From Lysobacter ciconiae (GTDB lineage: Bacteria; Pseudomonadota; Gammaproteobacteria; Xanthomonadales; Xanthomonadaceae), in assembly GCF_015209725.1 (NCBI RefSeq), contig NZ_CP063656.1:596001-660000 (forward strand): a stretch of 64,000 nucleotides of DNA. The letters run 5' to 3'. The position numbers and the translations under genes are program-made. This document shows, piece after piece, positions 44,564 through 53,097 of this stretch. Under the pieces are notes generated by a model. It saw only the letters and a list, made by a program, of their open reading frames with translations, searched no databases and had not been told where the DNA came from. How positions within the stretch are numbered: the first letter of the stretch is position 1; each line of letters begins with the position of its first letter.

Positions 44564-44578
44564 TGGAGATAGACCCCG

Positions 44579-47500
44579 ATGAATTACCGCAATTTGCGCC
44601 CCGCGCTGCGTCTCGGCATGCTGCCGGCCGCTGTCGCAGTGGCACTTGTGCCGGCTATTGCCGGCGCACAGGAAGCCCCGGCTTCCCAGGCCACCACCCT
44701 TGACCGCATTGAAGTCACCGGCTCGCGTATCCGCCAGGTCGACGTCGAGACCGCACAGCCGGTCCTGATGATTTCGCGTGCAGACATCGAGAACCAGGGC
44801 TTCAACTCTGTCGCCGACATCCTGCAGAACATCTCCGCCGCCGGTTCGCCGTCGTTCAGCCGCGCCTCGCCGCTGACCGCCAACGTCGAAGCCGGTGGTT
44901 CGTACATCGACCTGCGTAACCTGGGCGCGCAGCGCACCCTGGTGCTGGTCAACGGCAAGCGTCTGGGCATCAGCGCCGCCGGTTACCAGGACGTCTCCAC
45001 CATTCCGTCCGCCGTCGTCGAGCGCATTGAAGTCCTGAAGGACGGCGCGTCCTCGATCTACGGTTCCGACGCGATGGCCGGCGTGATCAACATCATCACC
45101 CGCCGCGACTTTGACGGCGCGGAAGTCAACGCCTACTACGGCCAGTTCAGCCAGGGCGATGGCACTGTCCAGAACTACGACTTCGTCGCCGGTTTCTCCG
45201 GCGACCGCGGTTCGGTCACGATCGGTGCCGAGCAGCACAAGGAAGACGCCGTCTGGGCCAAGGACCGTTGGTTCAGCCGCGACAGCTACCCGGGCTACCC
45301 GCAGCACAGCACCACGGCGGTTGGCCAGTGGGGCAACTATGACCGCAATGCGCAGCAGTTCCGCCGCGACGCCAGCGGACAGCTGATCCGCTTCGCGCTG
45401 GATCCGGACGGCGGCTATGCAACCGACGCCGACGGCAAGTTCATCGTCGATCCGAACGGCCGCCCGATGCGCGCTGCCGCTGCATGGTCGGCGCCCAATC
45501 GCGGCTCCGATGCCATCGGCGCGGGTGACTTCCATCCGCAGACCGGTGCCGATACCAGCCGTGCCTCGGACCAGATGCACCTGCGCACCCCGATGGAGCG
45601 TCGTTCGCTCTTCGCCAGCGCAAACTGGGAAATCACCGACAACGTCCGCTTCACCAGCGACCTGGCGTACAACCAGCGCAACTCCGAGCGCCAGATTGCC
45701 GGCTACCCGCTGCAGTCGTCGGCCACCGGCGCACAGATGGCCGGTGCGGTCTACCGCACCAACCCGGACGGCAGCCGCACGTTCGTCAGCAACGGCAGCT
45801 ACTTCAACCCCAACGGCAACGCGGATCTTTATGATCCGGAGCTGGTCGGCCAGGTCGATGCCGACGGCAAGCCGTTCATCCAGGGCAGCAACAACATCAA
45901 CTGGCGTCGTCGTGGCTGGGAGCAGCCGCGTACCACCCAGAGCGATTCCACCACCTGGCGCTTCACTGCCGCGTTGGAAGGTTCGTTCCAGCTGGCCGAT
46001 CGTTACTTCGACTGGGATGTTGGCACTCTGTACAACGAGACCAACGTCAACATCATCAACAACGGCAACTTCTTCATCCCGAACGTGCGGAAGGCAGTGG
46101 GCCCGTCGTTCCGCGATCCGACGACCGGCAAGCTGGTCTGCGGTACCCAGGGCTTGAATGGCGCTGCGGACAACGTAATTGCCGGTTGCGTTCCGTGGAA
46201 CCCGTTTGCGGGCTTCGGCACCGGTGCGGTGGAGAACTCGCTGGACGATCCGAACGTCGTGAACTACCTGTTCAAGGAAGAGCACGGCACCGGCACCACG
46301 GAGACGCAGAGCTACTTCGCCAACCTGGCAGGTTCGCTGTTCACCTTGCCGGCCGGTGATCTGGGCTTTGCCATCGGTTACGAGACCCGCAAGGAATCCG
46401 GCGGCTACTCGCCTGACGCCATCGCGCAGTCCGGCGATTCGACCAACCTGGCTTCCGGCAATACCTTTGGCCGGTACTCACTGGACGAGTTCTACGGCGA
46501 GCTGAGCATTCCGGTGCTGGCGGACGTGGCGTTCGCCAAAGAGCTGACCCTGAACGTGGCCAGCCGTTACTCGGACTACGACACCTTCGGTGACACCACG
46601 AACAACAAGTTCGGCTTCAAGTGGCGTCCGATCGACGACCTGCTGGTCCGTGGTACCTGGTCCGAGGGCTTCCGCGCTCCGACGATCGCCGACCTCTACG
46701 GCGGCGGCTCGCAGACCTTCACCACCGGTTTCCGTGATCCGTGCGACAGCGTGTACGGCAACGCTGCCGGCAGCGCCCGCTGCCTCCAGGACGTGTCGCC
46801 GGGCTATCGTCAGCTGAAGCAGGGCTTCGTGCCGATCACCAGCGCTGCTGACCAGACCCCGGTCCCGTTCACCAGCGGCTCGAACATCAACCTGCAGCCG
46901 GAGACCTCCACCTCCAAGACGGTTGGTTTCGTGTACAGCCCGGGCTACGTCCAGGGCCTGAGCATCGGTCTGGACTGGTGGAACATCCGCATCGAGAACA
47001 CGATGGTGTCCGACAGCCCGAACGCGATCCTGAGCGACTGCTACATCGCCCTGATCGAGTCGCGCTGCGCGAACTTCACGCGTGATCCGGTGCTGGGTAT
47101 CGTTGATGACCTGACCTACGGCCTGCGCAACGCCGGTTACGCCGAAACGGAAGGTTTCGACCTGGCCGTCGGCTACCGCTTCGACACCGACTACGGTCGT
47201 TTCGGCCTGAACTGGGACACCACCTACGTCAGCAAGTACGTGACCAAGTCGACCAACGATGCCGGTACTCCGGAAGCGGTGGGCAATGGCTTCAGCGGTC
47301 AGTTCCGGGTTCGTTCCAATGCGAACCTGAATTGGAGCAAGGGTGACTTTGCTGCCAACTGGGGTGTGCGTTACTCCTCCGGCGTGAAGGAAGAGTGCTA
47401 CTTCGACGATCGTTGTACCGATCCCGATTACGCAGCGCCCGACACCCTGGGCAAGAACGTTCCGATGAACCGTATCGGTGCGAACACCTTCCACGACGTC

Positions 47501-47668
47501 CAGGTTTCCTGGAAGGCGCCGTGGAATGCGAAGATCGCGGTCGGTGCGAACAACGTGTTCGGTCACTACGGTGCGGCCGAGTTCGATCAGCCGTCGTCGA
47601 ACTTCTCGTACTACGGTGGCAACGACATCGGTCGCTTCGTGTACATGAAGTACCAGCAGAACTTCTGA
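44579..47668 (+). CDS. TonB-dependent outer-membrane receptor
   Basis: 1029 residues. Signal peptide (LPAAVAVALVPAIAGAQ). The TonB-box region is probably near TTLDRIEVTGSRI; the plug domain has VADILQNIS, DLRNLGAQRTLVLVNGKRL and ERIEVLKDGASSIYGSDAMAGVINII. A 22-strand barrel follows, ending VYMKYQQNF with the terminal Phe required for Bam recognition. The sequence belongs to the large xanthomonad receptor class often taking up carbohydrates or peptides; the ligand cannot be read from sequence. Codon use is more uniform (many ggt, cgt, gtt) than in neighbours, suggesting high expression. A strong terminator follows. Confidence 0.94.
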   Translation: MNYRNLRPALRLGMLPAAVAVALVPAIAGAQEAPASQATTLDRIEVTGSRIRQVDVETAQPVLMISRADIENQGFNSVADILQNISAAGSPSFSRASPLTANVEAGGSYIDLRNLGAQRTLVLVNGKRLGISAAGYQDVSTIPSAVVERIEVLKDGASSIYGSDAMAGVINIITRRDFDGAEVNAYYGQFSQGDGTVQNYDFVAGFSGDRGSVTIGAEQHKEDAVWAKDRWFSRDSYPGYPQHSTTAVGQWGNYDRNAQQFRRDASGQLIRFALDPDGGYATDADGKFIVDPNGRPMRAAAAWSAPNRGSDAIGAGDFHPQTGADTSRASDQMHLRTPMERRSLFASANWEITDNVRFTSDLAYNQRNSERQIAGYPLQSSATGAQMAGAVYRTNPDGSRTFVSNGSYFNPNGNADLYDPELVGQVDADGKPFIQGSNNINWRRRGWEQPRTTQSDSTTWRFTAALEGSFQLADRYFDWDVGTLYNETNVNIINNGNFFIPNVRKAVGPSFRDPTTGKLVCGTQGLNGAADNVIAGCVPWNPFAGFGTGAVENSLDDPNVVNYLFKEEHGTGTTETQSYFANLAGSLFTLPAGDLGFAIGYETRKESGGYSPDAIAQSGDSTNLASGNTFGRYSLDEFYGELSIPVLADVAFAKELTLNVASRYSDYDTFGDTTNNKFGFKWRPIDDLLVRGTWSEGFRAPTIADLYGGGSQTFTTGFRDPCDSVYGNAAGSARCLQDVSPGYRQLKQGFVPITSAADQTPVPFTSGSNINLQPETSTSKTVGFVYSPGYVQGLSIGLDWWNIRIENTMVSDSPNAILSDCYIALIESRCANFTRDPVLGIVDDLTYGLRNAGYAETEGFDLAVGYRFDTDYGRFGLNWDTTYVSKYVTKSTNDAGTPEAVGNGFSGQFRVRSNANLNWSKGDFAANWGVRYSSGVKEECYFDDRCTDPDYAAPDTLGKNVPMNRIGANTFHDVQVSWKAPWNAKIAVGANNVFGHYGAAEFDQPSSNFSYYGGNDIGRFVYMKYQQNF

Positions 47669-47699
47669 TCGGTTCATTGATCAGTTGAGTAACAAGGAA

Positions 47700-47726
47700 A
47701 ACGGCCCCGGAAACGGGGCCGTTTTT
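47700..47726 (+). terminator. Intrinsic terminator of the TonB receptor gene
   Basis: CGGCCCCG-GAAA-CGGGGCCG stem with a GAAA tetraloop and a TTTTT tail, 32 bp after the stop. Confidence 0.95.
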
Positions 47727-47834
47727 CGTTGCTGAGAAGGAGGTGGCGGATTTGCCCGATCCGGTACTGCGCGGCGCTCGAGTGGGTAATGCGGTCCTTG
47801 GTTTCACCAAGCGCAATCTCGCGCGCTGCAAGAA

Positions 47835-47864
47835 CAAAAAAGCCGCCCATTGGGCGGCTTTTTT
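47835..47864 (-). terminator. Bidirectional terminator after ppa
   Basis: AGCCGCC/GGCGGCT stem flanked by six As on the left and six Ts on the right, so it can end transcription on both strands. It lies 22 bp past the ppa stop. The 100 bp between this and the previous terminator hold nothing recognisable. Confidence 0.9.
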
Positions 47865-47885
47865 ACACTTCCCAGAGCCGTGCTG

Positions 47886-48437
47886 TCAGCGTGCCGCCTC
47901 GCCCGCCACATCCGCTTGATGACGCTTCATCGCATCCACCAGCACGGCCTTGGCCTCGGCGGCGTTGCCCCAGCCGTCCAGCTTGACCCACTTGTCCTTC
48001 TCCAGGTCCTTGTAGTGCTCGAAGAAGTGGCCGATGCGCTCGCACCAGTGCGGGCTGACCTGGTCGATGTCGTGGATGTGCGCGTACCCGGCGAACACCT
48101 TGGCCACGGGTACCGCGAGGATCTTCTCGTCCTTGCCGGCCTCATCGCTCATGTTGAGCACGCCGACCGGGCGGCAGCGGATGACCGATCCGGGGATCAG
48201 CGGCAGCGGGAGGATGACCATCACGTCGGCGGGATCGCCGTCGCCGCACAGGGTGTTGGGCACGTAGCCGTAGTTGCACGGGTAGCGCATCGGCGTGGAC
48301 AGGATGCGGTCGACGAAAATCGCTCCCGATTCCTTGTCGACCTCGTACTTCACCGGCTCGGCATCCTTCGGGATCTCGATGATGACGTTGATTTCTTCCG
48401 GTGGATTGTCGCCGGTGGTGACGTGGTCCAGACCCAT
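47886..48437 (-). CDS. ppa: Inorganic pyrophosphatase
   Basis: 183 residues, soluble family I PPase hydrolysing PPi to phosphate with Mg2+. Motifs: PVKYEVDKESGAIFVDR, MRYPCNYGYVPNTL, the GDGDPADVMV metal site and HWCERIGHFFEHYKDLE. Start at 48437 with GGAG upstream; the longer frame adds unconserved residues. It is divergent from the RTX-M91 gene. With hppA and pfp nearby, it gives the cell three PPi-handling enzymes within 7 kb. Confidence 0.97.
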   Translation of the reverse strand: MGLDHVTTGDNPPEEINVIIEIPKDAEPVKYEVDKESGAIFVDRILSTPMRYPCNYGYVPNTLCGDGDPADVMVILPLPLIPGSVIRCRPVGVLNMSDEAGKDEKILAVPVAKVFAGYAHIHDIDQVSPHWCERIGHFFEHYKDLEKDKWVKLDGWGNAAEAKAVLVDAMKRHQADVAGEAAR

Positions 48438-48588
48438 GATTGCTCCAGGAGGTAGGGCGTCGGAGGCGACGCCGGGAAAGCCGGCCATTTTACCCGTCCA
48501 GCTGCTGCGATGCAGCAAGGGCAGTGTTGCCGGCGCTTCGAGGCGATTTCCGGGTTGGCCAACGGATCGCCCTCGGGTATGCCCCAGC

Positions 48589-48617
48589 TTGGCGCCGTCC
48601 GTACCAGTGCGTATCTA
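48589..48617 (+). promoter_or_regulatory. Putative promoter of the RTX-M91 gene
   Basis: TTGGCG (48589-48594), 17-base spacer, TATCTA (48612-48617), about 31 bases before the ATG at 48648. Reasonable sigma-70 match in a GC-rich context. Confidence 0.55.
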
Positions 48618-48647
48618 TAGGGCAAGTCCACTGAACCGGTACCTGTC

Positions 48648-50186
48648 ATGTCCCTGTCGCTCAACCCGTCCGCCACCCAGTCCCACACCGATCCGCGCCT
48701 GCAGTCGAACGACTACTGGAACAATCCGGCCGCGCGCGAGTCCGCGCCGCCGACCTGCATCTCCACGGCAGACCCGGTGGGCGAGGGAAAGGGCAAATCG
48801 GCCGATGCGGTGGAGATCCAGGGCAGCTCGCGTGGCAAGCCGTTGCCGCCGGACAGCACACCGGACGGCAAGACCGTCGAGCGCGCCGAGATCCACAAGG
48901 GCGAGCAGGTCGAGATCACCCGCGAGCAGACCATGGCCGACGCCGGCTACGGTCGCACCTACGTCAGCAGCGACCAGCTGGTGCTGACCACGGGCGCGGG
49001 CGATGACCGCGTCAATGTCGGCCAGCGCGACGACGGGACCCTGGATGTCACCGTCAACGGCGAGCAGTACGAGATGCGTCTGGGCGAAAGCCAGGAGCTG
49101 ACCATCCGCGCCGGTGCCGGTGACGACGTGATCTGCGTAGCCCCAAACGTCAAGGTCAACATCGTGGTCGACGGCGGCGATGGCAATGACTTCATCCAGA
49201 CCGGCGCGGGCGATGACCGCATCGACGGCGGCGCCGGTGACGACACGATCATCACGACCGGTGGCCGTAACGACATCTTCGGCAACAGCGGCAATGACAC
49301 CATCCACGGCGGCGGCGCGGTCGACGTGATCCACGGCGGCGATGGCGATGACATCATCCACGGCGGCGCCGGCGACAATTTCATCGAAGGCGGAGCGGGC
49401 AACGACGTCATCCACGGCGGCAACGGCAACAACATCATCTCCGGCGGACGCGGCGACGACGTGATCCGCAGCGGCACCGGCAACGACGTGATCTACACCG
49501 GCTCGGGCAACAACCGCGTCGACACCGCCGGTGGCAACAATGTCATCCACGCGCAGTCGGTGGGCAACCTGATCAACTCCGCCACCGCGGCCAATGACAC
49601 GGTGGTAAACGTGGAGATCGACTCCTCACTGGGTCAGAGCATCAAGGTCGAGGGCTCGGAGGCGTTCACCCAGCGCATCGGTGCGGAGCTGGACATGCTG
49701 CGCGCCTCGCCAGTCGGGCAGAAGATGCTGGCCGAGTTCGACGCGGCGGCCGAGAAGAAGGGCAACGTCGTCACCATCCGTGAGCTGGCCAGCGAGCAGA
49801 ACGGCTACGCGCAGACCTTCAGCCGCGACGCGGACATCGTCAACGGTCGCGCGGGTGCTGGCGGCAACGTGACCATCAGCTACAACCCGAGCTTCCACAT
49901 GGACGCCTTCCCGACTCCGATCGGCGTGCTCTACCACGAGATGTCGCATGCCTATAACGGTGTCACTGGGACCTTCCAGCCGGGTACCTATCGCGGCGAA
50001 GGCCCGGATTCGGGCAGCGTGCCCAACGCCGAGCGCCAAGCCGTTGGTCTGGAGACCAGCGCTCCCGCCTTCGACTTCGACGGTGATCCGTCCACGCCGC
50101 CCACCACCGCCAACCCCCATCATCTGACCGAGAATGGCTTCCGTCAGGAGCTGGGCTTGCCGGACCGGCCGAACTACACCCTGTAA
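48648..50186 (+). CDS. RTX-repeat protein with C-terminal M91 (NleD-like) zinc metallopeptidase domain
   Basis: 512 residues, no N-terminal signal peptide. Residues about 155-300 form roughly 14 RTX nonapeptides (GDGDDIIHG, GAGNDVIHG, GNGNNIISG), which bind Ca2+ as a parallel beta-roll. The C-terminal part is an M91-type protease: HEMSH at residues 430-434 (HExxH), a later Glu in NAERQAVGLET as likely third ligand, and HLTENGFRQELGLPDRPNY, which resembles the NleD/HopH1 ending. M91 includes type III effectors that cleave host MAP kinases; RTX repeats usually mark type I export. The C terminus is occupied by the protease rather than a typical RTX export signal, and no secretion genes are adjacent. 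Proteolysis and secretion are inferences. Confidence 0.85.
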   Translation: MSLSLNPSATQSHTDPRLQSNDYWNNPAARESAPPTCISTADPVGEGKGKSADAVEIQGSSRGKPLPPDSTPDGKTVERAEIHKGEQVEITREQTMADAGYGRTYVSSDQLVLTTGAGDDRVNVGQRDDGTLDVTVNGEQYEMRLGESQELTIRAGAGDDVICVAPNVKVNIVVDGGDGNDFIQTGAGDDRIDGGAGDDTIITTGGRNDIFGNSGNDTIHGGGAVDVIHGGDGDDIIHGGAGDNFIEGGAGNDVIHGGNGNNIISGGRGDDVIRSGTGNDVIYTGSGNNRVDTAGGNNVIHAQSVGNLINSATAANDTVVNVEIDSSLGQSIKVEGSEAFTQRIGAELDMLRASPVGQKMLAEFDAAAEKKGNVVTIRELASEQNGYAQTFSRDADIVNGRAGAGGNVTISYNPSFHMDAFPTPIGVLYHEMSHAYNGVTGTFQPGTYRGEGPDSGSVPNAERQAVGLETSAPAFDFDGDPSTPPTTANPHHLTENGFRQELGLPDRPNYTL

Positions 50187-50210
50187 GATCGGGCGAAACG
50201 CGGAGTCTGC

Positions 50211-50897
50211 ATGTCCAATCCACGTAAGGGCCGACCCCTGCCACGAATAACCACTGCGGCGGCCCTCGCCGCAGTGGTCGTTTTCGCAGCGGGCTGTGCC
50301 TCCGCAGCGGTCAACCCATCCCCGCGAGTTCCGGAGCCTGATTCAATGTCTGCAAGCCGCGCTGTCAGCACCGAAGCCACTGGAAGCCTCGCTTCGGTAA
50401 AGGCCAGCTTCGACTATTCGCCATCGCAGCGGTTGCTGAAGGTTGCTTACCGGATCGAGAACGCCGGCAATCAAGCTGTGGCGGTGTTTGATCGTGGCGA
50501 CCGCCATGCGGTGCTCTCCCGGCAGCACGCCGCGGGCGCGGTGCCGACTCCGTTCTTCGCCGTGGACGAGCAGGGCGGCATAACTCTCAGCCATGAAGCC
50601 TTGCCGTTGCCGACTCCGGCGCCGACCTCTCCGCCGACGCCATTGGCCGCCAGGGTGGCCCCAGGGGCCGGCCTTGAGGGCCGCTTCGAGTTCGCGCTGC
50701 CGATGTCGCTTGAAGGCGACCGGCTGCGCTGGTGCGTCGGGGTCGCGCCCTTTACGGAGACCGATTTCAGCGCGGGCGAGAAGGTCGCCGGCGTTGACCT
50801 GTGGCGCGCTTCGTTTGCCGTGGTCGAGAGCCAGCATCGCCTGTGCACGGCGTGGTTCGACCTGGAGCGTGGCGCGTTTGTGGAGTCCTCGCGCTGA
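50211..50897 (+). CDS. Hypothetical lipoprotein
   Basis: 228 residues. Signal peptide with lipobox FAAGC (Cys29). The mature domain (KASFDYSPSQRLLKVAYRIE, VFDRGDRHAVL, RFEFALPMSLEGDRLRWCVGVAPF) looks like a beta-rich domain and includes two Cys that may pair. A Pro/Ala/Thr stretch (LPTPAPTSPPTPLA) interrupts it. No family recognised. It begins 24 bp after the RTX-M91 gene on the same strand, so both are probably co-transcribed; a role as a chaperone, immunity or anchoring partner of the protease is speculation. Confidence 0.75.
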   Translation: MSNPRKGRPLPRITTAAALAAVVVFAAGCASAAVNPSPRVPEPDSMSASRAVSTEATGSLASVKASFDYSPSQRLLKVAYRIENAGNQAVAVFDRGDRHAVLSRQHAAGAVPTPFFAVDEQGGITLSHEALPLPTPAPTSPPTPLAARVAPGAGLEGRFEFALPMSLEGDRLRWCVGVAPFTETDFSAGEKVAGVDLWRASFAVVESQHRLCTAWFDLERGAFVESSR

Positions 50898-50935
50898 CGG
50901 TCCACGCGGCAATCCAGTGAACGCCGCCCAGGAAA

Positions 50936-50963
50936 AAGCCCCGCCGAAGCGGGGCTTTTTTTT
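50936..50963. terminator. Bidirectional terminator between the lipoprotein gene and hppA
   Basis: AAGCCCCGC-CGAA-GCGGGGCTT stem followed by eight Ts on the plus strand and preceded by five As, so it can serve both the lipoprotein gene and hppA, whose stop lies 32 bp away. Confidence 0.93.
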
Positions 50964-50994
50964 CCTGCTTTACACAGTTACGGGCGACCGCCCA

Positions 50995-53022
50995 TCAAAG
51001 CAGCGGCACCATCAGCAACGCCACGATGTTGATGATCTTGATCAGCGGGTTGATCGCCGGGCCGGCGGTGTCCTTGTACGGATCTCCGACCGTATCGCCG
51101 GTCACCGCGGCCATGTGGGCCTCGCTGCCCTTGCCGCCGAAGTTGCCGTCCTCGATGTACTTCTTCGCGTTGTCCCAGGCGCCGCCGCCGGTGGTCATCG
51201 AGATCGCCACGAACAGCCCGGTGACGATGGTTCCGATGAGAACGCCCCCCAGTGCCACAGGGCCCAGTACGAGTCCCACCACGATTGGCACCGCGACAGG
51301 AAGCAGTGACGGCAGGATCATCTCCTTGATCGCCGACCTGGTCAGCATGTCGACCGCGCGCGAGTAGTCCGGCCGAGCGGTGCCGGCCATGATCCCGGGG
51401 ATCTCGCGGAACTGCCGGCGGACTTCCTCCACCACCGCACCGGCCGCACGGCCGACCGCCTCCATCGCCATCGCACCGAACAGGTACGGGATCAGGCCGC
51501 CGATCAGCAGGCCGATGATCACCCGGTAGTCCGACAGGTCGAAGGTGAAGATCTCGCCTGGATTGTGGGTCTGCAGGTTGTGCGTGTAGTCGGCGAACAG
51601 CACCAGTGCCGCCAGCGCGGCCGAACCGATCGCATAGCCCTTGGTCACCGCCTTGGTGGTGTTGCCGACCGCGTCCAGCGGGTCGGTGATGTCGCGGACC
51701 TCCGGCGGCAGGTCGGCCATCTCGGCGATCCCGCCGGCGTTGTCGGTGATCGGGCCATAGGCATCCAGGGCGACGATCATGCCCGCCATCGAGAGCATGG
51801 CCGTCGCCGCCGTCGCGATGCCGTACAGGCCACCAAGCATCTGGCAGGCCCAGATCGCGGCGCACACCGACAGCACCGGCCAGGCGGTGGACTTCATCGA
51901 GATCCCCAGCCCGGCGATGATGTTGGTCCCGTGGCCGGTGCTCGATGCCTGCGCGATGTGCCGCACCGGTTTGTACTGCGTGCCGGTGTAGTACTCGGTG
52001 ATCCAGACGATCGCGCCGGTGAGCGCCAGCCCCACCAGCGCGCAGAGGTACAGGTTGATCGTGCCGCCGCTGAAGTCGGCCATCAGGATCGTGGTCACCG
52101 GGTAGAACGCGATCGCCGAAAGCACCGCCGACACGATCACGCCCTTGTACAACGCGCCCATGATCGAGCCGCCAGCTTTCACCTTGACGAACAGCGTGCC
52201 GATGATCGAGGCGATGATCGACACGCCGCCCAGCACCAGCGGATAGAGCACGCCATTGGGGCCGACCTGGTCGGCCATCAGGTAGCCCAGCAGCATTGTG
52301 GCGATCACCGTCACCGCGTAGGTCTCGAACAGGTCGGCCGCCATGCCGGCGCAGTCGCCGACGTTGTCGCCGACGTTGTCGGCAATCACCGCCGGGTTGC
52401 GCGGGTCATCCTCGGGAATCCCGGCCTCGACCTTGCCGACCAGGTCCGCGCCGACGTCCGCGCCCTTGGTGAAGATGCCGCCGCCCAGCCGGGCGAAGAT
52501 CGAGATCAGCGAGGAGCCGAACGCCAGCCCGATCAGCGCGTGCAGGGCCGGTTCGCCGACGATGCCCCTGCTGGCCAGCAGCAGCCAGTATCCGGCCACC
52601 CCGAGCAGGCCCAGTCCGACCACCAGCATGCCGGTGATGGCGCCGCCCCGGAACGCCACGTCCATCGCCGGACCGATGCCGCGCCTGGCGGCCTCGGCGG
52701 TGCGCACGTTGGCACGCACCGACACGTTCATGCCGATGTAGCCGGCCGCGCCCGACAGGATCGCGCCCAACGCGAATCCGCCCGCGGTCCACCAGCCCAG
52801 CATCAGGGCGATCACAACGAACAGGACCACTCCCGCGACGGAGATGGTCAGGTATTGCCGGTTGAGATACGCGCGCGCGCCTTCCTGGATCGCCCCCGCG
52901 ATCTCCTGCATGCGTTCGTTGCCGGCGGGTTGCGCGTTGATCCAGCGCGCCGAGATGATCCCGTACAGGATCGCGATGACGGCGCAGCCAAGCGCCAGGT
53001 ACAGACCGTAATGCTCCAGCAT
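50995..53022 (-). CDS. hppA: K+-independent proton-pumping pyrophosphatase
   Basis: 675 residues with about 16 membrane helices. Couples PPi hydrolysis to proton export across the inner membrane. The core site DVGADLVGKVE-type (GADVGADLVGKVEAGIPEDD, split across 20 residues) and DNVGDNVGDCAGMAADLFE are intact. GNTTKAVTKGYAIGSAAL has Lys at the position that marks the K+-independent subfamily (Ala in K+-dependent enzymes). It follows pfp by 75 bp on the same strand; the two are probably one transcript, coupling PPi produced by PPi-dependent glycolysis/gluconeogenesis to ion gradient formation. Confidence 0.96.
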   Translation of the reverse strand: MLEHYGLYLALGCAVIAILYGIISARWINAQPAGNERMQEIAGAIQEGARAYLNRQYLTISVAGVVLFVVIALMLGWWTAGGFALGAILSGAAGYIGMNVSVRANVRTAEAARRGIGPAMDVAFRGGAITGMLVVGLGLLGVAGYWLLLASRGIVGEPALHALIGLAFGSSLISIFARLGGGIFTKGADVGADLVGKVEAGIPEDDPRNPAVIADNVGDNVGDCAGMAADLFETYAVTVIATMLLGYLMADQVGPNGVLYPLVLGGVSIIASIIGTLFVKVKAGGSIMGALYKGVIVSAVLSAIAFYPVTTILMADFSGGTINLYLCALVGLALTGAIVWITEYYTGTQYKPVRHIAQASSTGHGTNIIAGLGISMKSTAWPVLSVCAAIWACQMLGGLYGIATAATAMLSMAGMIVALDAYGPITDNAGGIAEMADLPPEVRDITDPLDAVGNTTKAVTKGYAIGSAALAALVLFADYTHNLQTHNPGEIFTFDLSDYRVIIGLLIGGLIPYLFGAMAMEAVGRAAGAVVEEVRRQFREIPGIMAGTARPDYSRAVDMLTRSAIKEMILPSLLPVAVPIVVGLVLGPVALGGVLIGTIVTGLFVAISMTTGGGAWDNAKKYIEDGNFGGKGSEAHMAAVTGDTVGDPYKDTAGPAINPLIKIINIVALLMVPLL

Positions 53023-53097
53023 GAACTCCTCCCCAGATAGAAGTGGACTACGTGGAATTTCCGATTGCCCCGCGACTATGGCACAGCGTGAAACCGC

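Noticed and set aside
47730..47834. tRNA or small RNA between the two terminators
   Set aside because: No acceptor stem, TTC arm or promoter can be seen; just 100 bases of unassigned sequence.
49110..49550. Regular DNA repeats of about 27 bp, CRISPR-like spacing
   Set aside because: They encode RTX nonapeptides in frame; repeats are degenerate and have no spacers.
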